From: Symbiodinium natans
Taxonomy: Eukaryota > Sar > Dinophyceae > Suessiales > Symbiodiniaceae
Direction of reading: 5' to 3'
NCBI GenBank assembly: GCA_905221605.1
Contig: CAJNDS010000136.1
Span: 124,001-188,000, forward strand
Length of the DNA stretch: 64,000 nucleotides
The position numbers and the translations under genes are program-made. Below the pieces are notes generated by a model, which had not been told where the DNA came from, did not search any database, and saw only the letters and a program-made list of their open reading frames with translations. Shown here one piece after another: positions 42,251 to 52,993 of this stretch (positions are counted from its first letter, which is position 1; each line of letters starts with the position of its first letter).

Positions 42251-44179
42251 ATGGTGCGAGACCAGTCTGTGCTGACGCAGCACAAGTTTGCCGTGACAGG
42301 TGTTTTATTGCTTGGCGTCACAGTGCTGCTGGATGCCGCCCGCAGGTTTCGCTCCAGGAGAAAGCCTGGTGATTCGATCCCTTGCCTGCCAGGTGCGTGG
42401 CCAATCGTGGGCCACTTCTTCACCCTCAGGCGATATTGCCGAGAGAACGCAAACTTGGCGATGGGACGGTGGGCTGTGGACGTGGCAAGAACGCAAGGCT
42501 TGCCGATTTTCAGAGCCGCCCTCATGGGCTTTGACTTGGTCTGGGTTTCCGATCCGGATCTAACAGAGGAGATCTTTCAGGGGGACCCGCACAGGTACAC
42601 CAAGGATTTCTCGCAGATGCCACTAGGTGGAGACCTGTTCGAGTTTTCCTTCGGAAACGGTATGTTCTTTGCCGCGACCGGCGATGCAAAGTGGGAGATC
42701 CCGCACAGGATCCTCAAGACGCCCTTCTCTGTCCGAGGCATACGTGCTATCATGCCGATGATGCGCGAGCAAGCAGACAAGCTAGTCGCAGCCTTGAAGC
42801 GTGACGTCGGCCATGGTGGAAGCACGTACATCGATGCGTGGGTGACGAAGATGGCCTTCGAAACGATCGCAGTTTGTGGGCTGGGCACGTCCTTCGGGTG
42901 CTTCGAAGATGACCAGACGCACCCGTTCATCGATGCGCTCAACGAGACGATTCTTGGTAGCCCAGTGGTGCCCTTTTCTTTGTTATGGTTTCCCCTTTAA
43001 AGTAACCAACCCCATAAAAGGGTGCCCTGACTAAAATATGGTTACTGGATCTTAAACCCTAAACCCTAAACCCTAAACCCCAAACCCCTAAACCCTAAAC
43101 CCTAAACCCTAAACCCTAAACCCTAAATGTTGCTGGGCTACCAAGGGTTGCAGCCTTGGATCCTTTGGGCCGGTGCCCGGCCATCCTCAGGCCATTGCTT
43201 TGTCGTGATCTCATGAACAAGTGCCTCTGTATCCCCCTTGAGAATGATTTTATTTATTGTTTATATAAAACTCAAGAGGATATAAAAAAACTATTATTCT
43301 TTGTTAAGGTTCTCAGGGGAGAATAGGTACTTTGCTTCGTCCAAAAGCATCCGTGACACTTGCCGTGATGTGATTCGGCAGCGTCGTGGAGCAGGCAGCG
43401 TTCGCGAGAGCCGGAAGGACCTTCTTGACATGATGCTGAATGATGTGGATGCAAAGACAGGTCAGAGCATGACTGAGGACATGATTGTCGACAACGTGCT
43501 CACTTTTCTGTTCGCTGGTCAAGACTCCACCGCAGCGGCTATGGGCTCGTGCCTTTGCTTCTTGTGCTCTTTCCCGGAGTGCAAGGAGCGACTCATCAAG
43601 GAGATCGACGAGGTGGTTGGCAATGGCCAGTTGGAGTGGGACCATCTGGGAAAGTTGCAGTATCTGGATTGGTGCCTGAAGGAGACACTCCGCCTGGCAC
43701 CTCCAGCGCCCATCATCTTGCGGCAGTCAACTCAAGCTGCCGAAGAGCAGCTTCTGGGAGGAAGGTGGCGGATGCCTGCGCAGATGCCGGTGCTCATCAA
43801 CGTCATGGCCCTGCACTACAGTCAAGCGCTCTGGGGAGCTGATGCTGCAGAATTCCGCCCCGAGCGCTGGGAGCATGGCCAGCCGCACAAGTTTGCGTAC
43901 ATGCCGTTTGCTACGGGTCCGCGCCAGTGCATCGGCAGAGAGTTCACGCTGGTGGAACAGAAAGTCACCATGGTCAAGTTCTTCCAGAACTTCGACCTTC
44001 GCCCAGCAGACACCACGCAGGTTGAAGAAGGCTACGTGCTCGTGGACCACGAGAGTGCCAAGCATCCTCCCTTCCTTACAATTGACACGCAAGTCAAGAA
44101 GGACAACGGCGCCTTCTTGGGCTTCTTCAGCACCTTCCAGCTGCTGGAGCGAGGGCAGGAAGGCGGTCCTGCATTTTGA
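42251..44179 (+). CDS. Membrane-anchored cytochrome P450 monooxygenase
   Basis: Exons 42251-42956, 43146-43172 (27-base mini-exon) and 43317-44179 join in frame to 531 residues. An N-terminal anchor (residues about 13-28, FAVTGVLLLGVTVLL) is followed by RRFRSRR and a proline hinge (CLPGAWPIVGH). The I-helix oxygen-binding motif FAGQDSTA lies near residue 310, the K-helix ETLRLAP near 366, the PERW element before residue 440, and the heme-binding loop FATGPRQCIGREF near 442-455 with the thiolate Cys. All the residues needed for activity are present. The enzyme binds heme and oxidises a small hydrophobic substrate using electrons from a reductase, probably at the ER. Both donors are GT and both acceptors AG-G. 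The first intron contains a CCCTAAA array; the second is AT-rich without one. The ATG at 42251 is the first that gives a standard anchor. Confidence 0.9.
43053..43130. repeat. CCCTAAA array in P450 intron 1
   Basis: About 10 units ending 15 bases before the mini-exon at 43146. Confidence 0.95.
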
Positions 44180-44212
44180 CGGCCCAATATTATGAAGGTG
44201 TGGCTTGGGATT

Positions 44213-44412
44213 GGGTTTAGGGTTTAGGGTTTAGGGTTTAGGGTTTAGGGTTTAGGGTTTAGGGTTTAGGGTTTAGGGTTTAGGGTTTAGGGTTTAGGGT
44301 TTAGGTTTATGGTTTAGGGTTTAGGGTTTAGGGTTTAGGGTTTAGGGTTTAGGGTTTAGGGTTTAGGGTTTAGGGTTTAGGGTTTAGGGTTTAGGGTTTA
44401 GGGTTTAGGGCA
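44213..44412. repeat. TTTAGGG array after the P450
   Basis: About 28 units with one TTTATGG variant, starting some 30 bases after the stop codon. Confidence 0.97.
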
Positions 44413-44739
44413 GTGGAGCCACTCATCATCGGGGCACCTCACCTCTCACGCTCCGCTTGCAAGTGCTGCCGGATTGGTGTCACCGCAGGTAAGTGGGCAG
44501 GGGGGAGGGGAGGGGCGATGATTCGAAGTCTCAGGCATGCAGGCTGACGAGGGACCGGCAGCTACACACTCTGCTGACGTGTTTTACCAGCAGGTGAGGC
44601 TGCGTTTGCAAGAAATTAGTCCAATTTGATGGCCCGTCACAAGAGCTTGCAGGCCTTTTCAAGAGTTCAAGCGCATTTAACAGCTACAGCTAGGTCTCCT
44701 CTGACGGGTGGTACAGTGCTTCAGATGCCCATGTCAAAA

Positions 44740-44870
44740 CCCTAGCCCTAAACCCGAAACCCGAAACCCTGAACCCTGAACCCTGAACCCTAAACCCTGA
44801 ACCCTAAACCCTAAACCCTAAACCCTAAACCCTGAACCCTGAACCCTGAACCCTGAACCCTGAACCCCGG
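44740..44870. repeat. CCCTAAA/CCCTGAA array
   Basis: Mixed CCCGAAA, CCCTGAA and CCCTAAA units in blocks, ending at the acceptor of the exon-like piece at 44877. Confidence 0.95.
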
Positions 44871-44876
44871 GCAGGT

Positions 44877-45840
44877 GACCCTGCCTGGTTCATGGCCCTC
44901 ATCGATTCGGAGCGGCGCGAGCAGCTGGGTGCCAGGGGTGGGTTCCGGGCTTATTTCTTAGGGTTTAAAGCTAATTTAGGGTTTAGGGCTTAGGGTTCGG
45001 AGTCTGGGTTCAAAACAGGGTTTATACAAAAGGGTTATGGGCTTAGGTTTGCTGAAGTCGCGCCTACTATAGGGAACAAGGGAATAGGGGTGCCTCGTAT
45101 CCCTTAAGTAACCCTTTAAAAGGACTACACAGGTTCCCACTTCCTTTCAAGGGCTTCAGGGAAGAGGCCCTGAGGACCTAGGAGGATATGTGCTTGCAGC
45201 TCAGGAAGCAGTGGCTGGCCCAGCAGTACGACTCCAAGTGCGAGGAAGCCCGCGCTTTGCAGCCCTCCAGCCGCATGGGGTTTCAGGGTTTGGAGTTCAG
45301 GGCCTCTGGCCCGAAGCCCTAAGCCCTAAGCCCTAAACCCCCAAAAGCCCCCAAAGACCCTGTGCGAAGCTAAGCCTATGAAACCCCTTTCAGGGTTTTA
45401 GAGAGAGAGGGTTTAAGGTTTAGGGTTTAGGGTTCAGGGTTTAGGGTTTAGGGTTTAGGGTTCAGGGTTTCGGGTTCAGGGTTTAGGGCCAGAAGCCCTG
45501 AACGCAAGCTCGCGAGCTTGGATCCCAAGCCCACGAACCAGCGAGCTTGAAACTCTTAAGTCCCCACCCTAAGTCCTGATAGGCCCCCACCCTGCAAGCC
45601 CAAAGCCCTAAACCTGGCTGGCACACAGAAAGCAAGCCCTGAAACCTTAACCCTAAACCCTAAACCCCAAACCCCAAACCCCAAAGGCCTAATTAAACCC
45701 TAAACCCTAAACCCCCAACCCTAAGCCCTAAACCCTAAACCCCAAACCCCAAACCCTAAACCCTAAATCCCAGAACATAGAGGCAAGAGCTGGAGCGGCT
45801 GCGGCGAAACCTCGTGGGCTTGCCGCCCGAAAGCCCTGAG
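44877..45840 (+). CDS. Exon-like pieces of an unrecognised coiled-coil protein
   Basis: Three short coding-like pieces join in frame: about 44877-44932 (DPAWFMALIDSERREQLG), 45199-45249 (LRKQWLAQQYDSKCEEAR) and 45790-45820 (RQELERLRRNL). Each follows a pyrimidine or repeat tract ending in AG, and each is followed by GC or GT. Together they would form a charged helix. Telomere-like arrays separate them. Upstream and downstream exons were not found and no family is recognised. Confidence 0.35.
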
Positions 45841-46060
45841 CCAGCGAAACAAAGTCGTCCGGTGACTCGGCCGGAGGGTTTAGGGTTTAGGGTTTAGGGG
45901 TTGGGGTTTAGGGTTTAGGGTTTAGGGTTTAGGGTTTCAGGGTTTAGGGTTTAGGGTTGGGGGGCTGCCGTTTTGGGGGTTTGGGGGCTTGGGGTTTAGG
46001 GTTTAGTTAGGGGTTTGGGGTTTAGGGGTGATATTGGGCTTTGGGGTTAAGAGGCTCGGG
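45410..46060. repeat. Cluster of decayed TTTAGGG and CCCTAAA arrays
   Basis: TTTAGGG at 45415-45490, CCCTAAA/CCCCAAA at 45645-45775, TTTAGGG at 45875-45955, then G/T-rich decayed units to about 46250. Confidence 0.85.
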
Positions 46061-46259
46061 GTTTGTTTGAGGTTCGAGGTCTGGGTTTGAGGTTTCAGGG
46101 TTTGGGGTCTAGAGCGTTTGGGGCTTACGGTTTTGGGGTTCAGCTTTTGGGGTTTGGAATTATTTGGGGTTTGTAGTGGTTTGGGGCTTACGGTTTGGGG
46201 TTTGTAGAGGTTTCGGGTCAAGGGTTTGGGTTTATATGGTTTGGGGTTATATACTTCGG

Positions 46260-47946
46260 GGTCCAAGGTAAAGTCCGTCTTGTGAAAGCATGTGGAGGTT
46301 GAGGGTGGGCTGTAAAGACCAAGATAGGGTTTAGGGTTTTCGGGTGCCCCAGCGAGTCGCAGTCCAGTCCCCTGAACCCTAAATCCTAACCCCTAAACCC
46401 TAAACCCTAAACCCTAAAGCCCTAAACCCCTGTTCAAAAAGGGTGTAGGTGCTTAGCGGCAAGCCTAGAAGGGGTTTAGGGTCTAGGAGGTCCTGCAAGA
46501 ATCTACCCAGGAGTTTCTGCAGCCTGGACTTCAGCTGCTCAGCAGAACGTAGCACGGGTGTGTGGTTTGCGAGTCTGGGTTCGTGGTTTGGGTGGCCCTG
46601 AGCCCGAATTTGAGACCACGTCTCCCCTTAACCCCTCAACCTCAAGAGGCAGTACTTCAGCGGTCCTCAGCTTCTAGGGTTTAGGGTTTAGGGTTTGGGG
46701 TTTGGGGTTTCTGCCTGCCATCGCCTTCAGGGGACGGTCGCTTTGGTCGGCACAACAAACGAAGCTGTGCAAGCTGTAGAACTTGCAGGCTAGTGAAGCA
46801 GGGCCTTCTTAGGGTGAACGGCTTTGTGTGGAAGCAGGGTGCTTCACAGGCTTTAGAGGAAGCACACCAGGCATCGGTATGGCAGCCAACCCGCAGCCGC
46901 AGAAGATGAGAGAACTCGTTGGTTTTATCCCTGATACTCTGATGTTGGCGAGGCATCCCTTATACTAAACCCTAAACCCTAACCCCCCCTAACCCCCCCT
47001 AACCCCCCCAAAGGGGCCAGAGTAGACAATCACTAGCCGGAAGAAGATGTCCAAGCCGAGGAGCCCTCTAAAGGTGGAACTTGCTCCAACCCACGGAGTG
47101 GCGCAGCCTTCCATACGGTCCCCCACCAAAGAAACACAGGGGTCGGTAAGTATTACGAAGAGTATTCCCTTGTGATCCCTATATAACTAAATCATACTAC
47201 AATCACCCCCGAAACCCTATTCTGAGAGTTCTTGACCCTAAACCCTAAACCCTAAGCCCTAGACCTAAACCCTAACCCCCCCAAGGGGCTATCGTATCCC
47301 CTATATTAGCTCTCGGTCCGAATGGATTGCAGTCTCCAGAGGAGTCGGTCATGGTGCTTTGGCGTGTTCCTATAGGACTTGTTCGTTGAGTTGTCCCAGG
47401 CTTAGGGACTCTGTAGGTAATATAGGGGTCAATAAGGACAATAGTATTCCCTTATATATGGTCCCTTTATTACTGTACTCTCATAGCCCCCGAAACCCCG
47501 TAATTATTAAGGCCCCTATATTCACCTTTGACCTTAGGGACTGGGTAGGTAACCTTTAACCTTTTGTGTTATATAGAATCCTACTAGATAAAAGGTTAAC
47601 CGTTTTTGGGTATTCTAAGCAGGGAGCCCAATATAGCCTCTATTTGAATGAACTTGAACAACCCAAAGCCTCCATTCTTGTGGGTTATTATGTGAGTAGG
47701 AATCCCCCAAGAGTCCGTCCATGGGGGCCTGTCATACGGGTGTGAACGGTTAAGGAAAGATTTATCCGAAGGGGGGTGGTCTTCTTGGAAGCTCTGGCAG
47801 GCCGGCGGTCGCAAACTGGCAGCTGCGGCCTGTCGAGGAGCCTGGCAAAAGGTCTGCCGTTGCCCTGAAGCCTCCTTCCTCGAGTTTAGGGTTTAGGGTT
47901 TAGGGTTTAGGGTTTAGGGCTCAGGGCCCGAAACCCTAAACCGTAG

Positions 47947-47978
<32 letters not shown>

Positions 47979-48120
47979 AACGAGTCGTTTCACGATCAGA
48001 ACTGAAAGTGAAACAGTGTGTACATGAGCAAGCGCGAACATCAAGGAGTGCGACATCAATCAAACTAACATGTCCCAACATCAGTTCAAGCCAACATGAC
48101 CCTAAACCCTGAATCCCAAA
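46260..48120. other. Repeat-scattered region without recognised gene
   Basis: Small CCCTAAA groups at 46375-46430, 46965-47010 and 47225-47280, two copies of repeat H (47141-47234 and 47405-47530), and a (GA)n tract at 47947-47980. The sequence at 47038-47115 (RKKMSKPRSPLKVELAP in one frame) is protein-like but unassigned. Confidence 0.4.
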
Positions 48121-48299
48121 TCTCTGCAGCGGGTGGCAAAAAACAAGCCCTCCCAACCTTTGAAGCTTCCAGCACAGATGTGCGAGAATGTCTGTGGCGT
48201 ATGGGATCCGGAGTTAGGGGCTTGGGGTGTGGTGTTATTGCTGCCCCAGGTTTGTGGAGTGAGCAGTCTTTTAGGGGTTTGGGGTGTAGGGTTTAGGTG

Positions 48300-48521
48300 C
48301 ACCCTAAACCCTAAACCCTAAACCCTAAACCCTAAACCCTAAACCCTAAACCCTAAACCCTAAACCCTAAACCCTAAACCCTAAACCCTAAACCCTAAAC
48401 CCTAAACCTAAACCCTAAACCCTAAACCCTAAACCCTAAACCCTAAACCCTAAACCCTAAACCCTAAACCCTAAACCCTAAACCCTAAACCCTAAACCCT
48501 AAACCCTAAACCCTAAACCCT
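48300..48521. repeat. Long CCCTAAA array
   Basis: About 31 nearly perfect units. It ends where AT-rich sequence introduces the 21-bp satellite. Confidence 0.97.
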
Positions 48522-48548
48522 CTTTCATATATAATTTAAATGTTAAGG

Positions 48549-49024
48549 AGTTACTGGGCATGGTCATCTTTTTACTGGGCCAGGTCATCTTTTTACTGGG
48601 CAAGGTCATCTTTTTACTGGGCACGGTCATTCTTTTACTGGGCAAGGTCATTCTTTTACTGGGCAAGGTCATTTTTTTTACTGGGCAAGGCTATTACTGG
48701 GCAAGGTCATTTTTTTACTGGGCAAGGTCATTTTTGTACTGGGCAAGGTCATTTTTTTACTGGGCAAGGTCATCTTTTTACTGGGCCAGGTCATCTTTTT
48801 ACTGGGCAAGGTCATCTTTTTACTGGGCACGGTCATTCTTTTACTGGGCAAGGTCATTCTTTTACTGGGCAAGGTCATTTTTTTACTGGGCAAGGCTATT
48901 ACTGGGCAAGGTCATTTTTTTACTGGGCAAGGTCATTTTTGTACTGGGCAAGGTCATTTTTTTACTGGGCAAGGTCAGTTTTTTACTGGGCAGGGTCATT
49001 TTTTTACTGGGCAAGGTCATTTCG
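48549..49024. repeat. ~21-bp satellite with ~210-bp higher-order unit
   Basis: About 22 copies of ACTGGGCAAGGTCATTTTTTT-type units (20-21 bp, one shortened to GCTATT). Variants (CCAGGT, CACGGT, CTTTTT, TTCTTTT, TTTTTGT) appear in the same order twice, about 210 bp apart, so multi-unit blocks have been duplicated. The long YWARSFF reading frame across it is most likely an artefact of the 21-bp period. Confidence 0.95.
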
Positions 49025-49046
49025 TCCAAAGGTGTTTAGGATTTCC

Positions 49047-49250
49047 GGGCCTCATGGTTAGGGTTTCAAGGCCTCACGGCCTGGTGTTTAGGGTTTCAGG
49101 GCCTCAAGGCCTGCTGTTTAGGGTTTCACGGCCTCACGGCCTGGTATTTAGGGTTTCAGGGTTTCAGGGCCTCACGGCCTGGTGTTTAGGGTTTCAGGGC
49201 CTCAAGGCCTGGTGTCTAGGGTTTCAAGGCCTCAAGGCCGGGTGTGGCTT
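49047..49250. repeat. Minisatellite combining TTTAGGG with a GGCCTCANGGCCT palindrome
   Basis: Six to seven copies of a ~30-bp unit: GTTTAGGGTTTCAGGGCCTC then ACGGCCTGGT. Each copy carries one telomeric heptamer and a GGCCTCA(C/A)GGCC palindrome. It shows telomeric units captured into a longer tandem unit. Confidence 0.9.
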
Positions 49251-49390
49251 GTGTTAAGTGCTTGGTACTACGGCGTGATTGGTGCATCCGAAGAGAAAAT
49301 AAGTAACCTTCTATTTTCTTAATGTTATGGGATTCTTTGGGCGGGTGGGTTTTTTCCGTTGCCTAGATACACTGCTGGCCTAGTAAATGC

Positions 49391-49488
49391 TCCCTAAACC
49401 CCTAAACCCTAAACCCTAAACCCTAAACCCTAAACCCTAAAAAAAAACCCTCAAAACCCTCAACCCTCAACCCTCAACCCTCAACCCT

Positions 49489-49575
<87 letters not shown>

Positions 49576-49680
49576 ACCCTAAACCCTCAACCCTCAACCC
49601 TAAACCCTAAACCCTAGTTAAACCCTAAACCCTGAACCCTGAACCTGGAACCCTAAACCCTGAACCCTAAACTGTGGGGC
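49391..49680. repeat. CCCTAAA array with long CCCTCAA section
   Basis: CCCTAAA (49391-49440), about 18 CCCTCAA units (49450-49590), then CCCTAAA and CCCTGAA. Block-wise replacement of the variant base indicates local homogenisation. Confidence 0.95.
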
Positions 49681-49771
49681 TTGCACGAGGAGCATGAAGC
49701 GCCACCTGCAGCTGGGCAGGAGACGGATGGGATCCTACGGCCTACGGGCAGCAGGGCATCGTAGGGAATCC

Positions 49772-49962
49772 ATTGGGATGTTCCCCCTTATGCTAACTGT
49801 CCTTCATGGGACTATGATAGGGTTTAGGGTTTAGGGTTGAGGGTTTAGGGTTTCTAGAAATTAGGATGTTCTTCTTTATGCTACCAATCCTGCATAGGGA
49901 TTATAGCAGGGGGTACTATCATCCCTATTAAGGACTGTTAGGTAAAGGGGGAACATCCCAAG
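49772..49962. mobile_element. Inverted-repeat element family A, copy 4, split by telomeric repeats
   Basis: Ends ttgggatgttcccccttatg and aaagggggaacatcccaag. Inner segments CTAACTGTCCTTCATGGGA and TCCCTATTAAGGACTGTTAG match the family. About 40 bases of TTTAGGG/TTGAGGG (49818-49852) interrupt it, after which a second partial copy of the left half begins. Confidence 0.8.
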
Positions 49963-50683
49963 AGTATCCACTGCAAGGAGCAGCAACGACAGTCCCAGGT
50001 GTCATTGCATATGCAAGGAGTTATAACATCACGCAGGCCTCGCCACAGAACCCGCGCGCGGACCCTCACCCCCCTTCTTCAGAAAGGCTTCTGAAAAGAG
50101 TCAACATCATCTGTCTTGAAAGCCATTCTTTATAACTCCCCCTGCGACCCTACAGCCCCAAACACCCCCAAAGCCCGCCAGGAGTCTCCGCAAAGCCCTG
50201 CGAGCCCGGTCTCCTCCAACCGGTCGCTCAAAGAGCGTCGGGGCCTGCATCTCTGCGTGGACACCAGCAATGCTGCCCGCCTACGAACCTCATGTCGCTG
50301 ATTGCAGGAGAGAGAAAGAACAACTAGTAACTTTACTTATCCCTGTGCAACCCCGATAAAGTTTGTAATGGAAGAGACCCAGAGCACCCTTTCAGTTGAC
50401 CCCATTATGGCATTCTGGGCTTAGGGGTCACAGTTTGGGATCCGGTTTCCCAGGCTCAGGGTTGAGCAGAGCCTTTTCCTAGCGCCAAACCTCTAGAACC
50501 CTAACGTCCTGGCCACAAAGCCCAAGCCCCATACCCCCTAAGGGCGGGGTGTAAGGTTCGGGGGTTTCGGGTGTGCAAAAAGGACCCAGGAACCTCACGC
50601 AATTCAGAAAACAACCGCCCGTTCCAGCAATCAGGAAAACGAGATGATTTCCCAGTCTAGAGTACCAAACCACTATATGTGAG

Positions 50684-50842
50684 ATGAGCAGCCCAAGAAC
50701 GACCAAGGGCAAGAAGCGATCGCCTGTGCATGCGCCTGTGGCGGAGCCGGCTGCGGCGCAGTCGGCTGTGGCGGAGCCCGCTGCAGTGGCCGCCGTGGAG
50801 CCTCAGGTTCGGGTTGGGGAGGGTGGGGTGCGGCGCAGGAAG
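50684..50842 (+). CDS. First exon of an unrecognised nuclear-type protein
   Basis: ATG at 50684 begins MSSPRTTKGKKRSPVHAPVA, followed by Ala/Glu/Pro repeats (AEPAAAQSAVAEPAAVAAVE) and a basic stretch GGVRRRKSR. A GT lies at about 50852. The basic, low-complexity N-terminus suggests nuclear or chromatin localisation (inference). A probable second exon is 50882-50949 (SGGSAGQEPDRAKQDSSADG), preceded by a pyrimidine tract plus AG and followed by GGTGGG. Confidence 0.35.
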
Positions 50843-51333
50843 TCCCGCGTCAAATGCCATTGAACAAGTCCTCCCTTTCCAGCTGTCAGGAGGCTCTGCC
50901 GGACAGGAGCCAGACCGAGCCAAGCAAGACAGCAGCGCCGATGGCGCAGGTGGGTTCCGGGATGTCTTTGGAACCCTAAACCCTAAATCCTAAACCCTAA
51001 ACCCTAAACCCTCGCTCTTTGGAGATGGTGCTGCAGAAACCCTAAACCCTAAACGCTAAGCCCGAAGCCCGAAGCCCTAAGGCCTTAGCTGTGCTGTTTT
51101 CGGGAGTAGACGTTGCTGATGCTAGACTCTCTGAAGCATCCCCAACTCTATTGGGTTTGTCTAGGGGCGCCCCTTGCCATTCCTGCAGACCCTTCGCCAT
51201 GATCTAATCCCTCCCCTAAACCCCTAACCCCCCCCCTACCCACGTTTGCAGCTCCAAGCCCCCTTGAAAGCCGCATCCAGGCATCCGGGCGCCGAGGGTG
51301 ACATGCTCAGTTGCAGGGGGGGGGGGGGGGGCA

Positions 51334-51425
51334 AAACCCTAAACCCTAAACCCTAAACCCTAAACCCTAAACCCTAAACCCTAAACCCTACACCCTCCAC
51401 CCTAAACCCTAAACCCTAAACCCTA
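51334..51425. repeat. CCCTAAA array after a poly-G run
   Basis: About 13 units, with CCCTACA and CCCTCCA variants, directly after a ~17-base G run at 51317. Confidence 0.95.
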
Positions 51426-51429
51426 ATTT

Positions 51430-52680
51430 TAAACAGGGGCAGGTAGTTTGGAGGTAGGTTGGAGTCCTTTTGAATGTGCGTTGCTGGAGCTTAGGCGCTG
51501 GCTTCGCGCCTGGGGTTGGCTCGAGGTGTGACAAAACCCTAAGTCCTAAACCTGCTGTTGCAGAATGTGTTTGCAGCAATCCCTCAACCCTAAGCCCGAC
51601 ACCCTACACCCTAAACCCGAAGCTAGTGTGAATTGATGAGTGCTTTACGTGGGTATGGGGAGGATGTCATACAGGGGGCATCGTTTGCTGCTACCGCTTG
51701 AAAGGCACTGAGTCCTCAATTGCATCCTGGGTGTGAGCTACGTACCCTGAAATCTTAAACCCCCTAAACCCGAAACCCTAAACTAAAACCCTCCCTAAAA
51801 CCTAAATTTAAACCCTAAACCCTAAACCCTAAACCTTGAACCTTGAACCCTGAACCCCAAACCCTAAACCCTAAATTCTACACCCGACTGCGGAGACAGC
51901 TCGGCGGGAGTCAAAAACCCCAGAGTTCCGAGGTCCCTGGCATCACTGCGGCCGCCCTCGTTGCTGCGGGAGGAGTCGGCACTTTGGGGGTTTAGGGTTT
52001 TGGGTTTTGGGTTTAGGGTGGGTGTGTATTTAATTTCAGGATGTTCATGCGACTTAAATAACCACTTATTACTGGGCTTATAACCCTACTTGTAATTGGG
52101 ATAACCCCTATAAGGCCCTTCAGGGGTATTATCAGTAGGGTTATAAGTACAGTTATAAGTGGTTAGTAAGTACCATGAACCTCCAAGCAGGGGCGAAGGG
52201 TTACTCAGACTCTGTGTGGACCCAAAAAGAAAAACCCCCAAATAGTACCTTAGGGTTTAGGGTTTAGGGTTTATTCTTGGGAACCCTTAAAAGGGACCTA
52301 GTTTTTGGATTAACATAGGGGTCTGGGAGAAGGGTTTAAGTAGGTTGGGACCAACCTGTACAGTATTGGCTTCGCCCTCCCTTGCGGGTTCAGAAGGGCT
52401 TGAACAACCTGGATCCTGGACTTGGCTAGCGTGCAGAGTCCAGATACGAAAAGGGCTTAGGGCCTAGGGTTTGCACTAAGTCTGGGTTCAACAGCCACCT
52501 CGTCGCAAGTGTTTGCGAGTTTCGGGATCTGCAGGTCCTAGCTTGCTTTTCCCCCGCCCTCGGCTTCACCTTAGGCTTTCAGGGGGGAAGTTCCTCTGCA
52601 AGTTTGCGAGCGTGGCTGGCTGATGTGGAGGGTCCAGAGGGTTTAGGCTTCGCAGTTGTTTTTTTGCCGGAAGCATGTCA
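51430..52680. other. Repeat-scattered region without recognised gene
   Basis: Decayed CCCTAAA at 51590-51620 and 51755-51885, TTTTGGG/TTTAGGG at 51985-52020, the family D palindrome, and TTTAGGG at 52253-52272. No coding motif was found. Confidence 0.4.
52039..52184. mobile_element. Inverted-repeat element family D
   Basis: Left arm ggatgttcatgcgacttaaa, taaccacttattactgggct and tataaccctac; right arm gtagggttataagtacagtt, ataagtggttagtaagtacc and atgaacctcc. The arms are about 50 bases each and clearly inverted repeats, with TAAGGCCC/GGGG between. MITE-like, no ORF. Confidence 0.8.
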
Positions 52681-52993
52681 AGCATGTAGACAGAGAGCTC
52701 AGCTTGCCGCTGTCATGGTGTAGCTCTCATGTTGCATGTTGTGACTCCGACGCTCACGACTTTTGTGCTGCTCCACCTGCTCCACAGCGGCATGGGAAGA
52801 CGATCCGGTGATCCAAAATCGATGACCGTTGCGGGTCTACGCATGCGCGATCACCTGCTGCCGTCAGTATTTTTGACAAGGGACATGGGGTTGAGGAATG
52901 AGGGACACTTTCGACACGAAATGCGGCTGCCTTAAACACCCTAAACATAAAAAACCCAAACCCTACAGCCAAGCCGGATGCGTGCCCTTCCAG

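Noticed and set aside
48549-49024. CRISPR array
   Set aside because: Units are contiguous 20-21-mers with no unique spacers, and the genome is eukaryotic.
48540-49061. 173- and 159-codon repetitive proteins (YWARSFF, LLGKVIF)
   Set aside because: The unit is about 21 bp, so several frames stay open by arithmetic. There is no start context, intron or flank support. Better read as a satellite.
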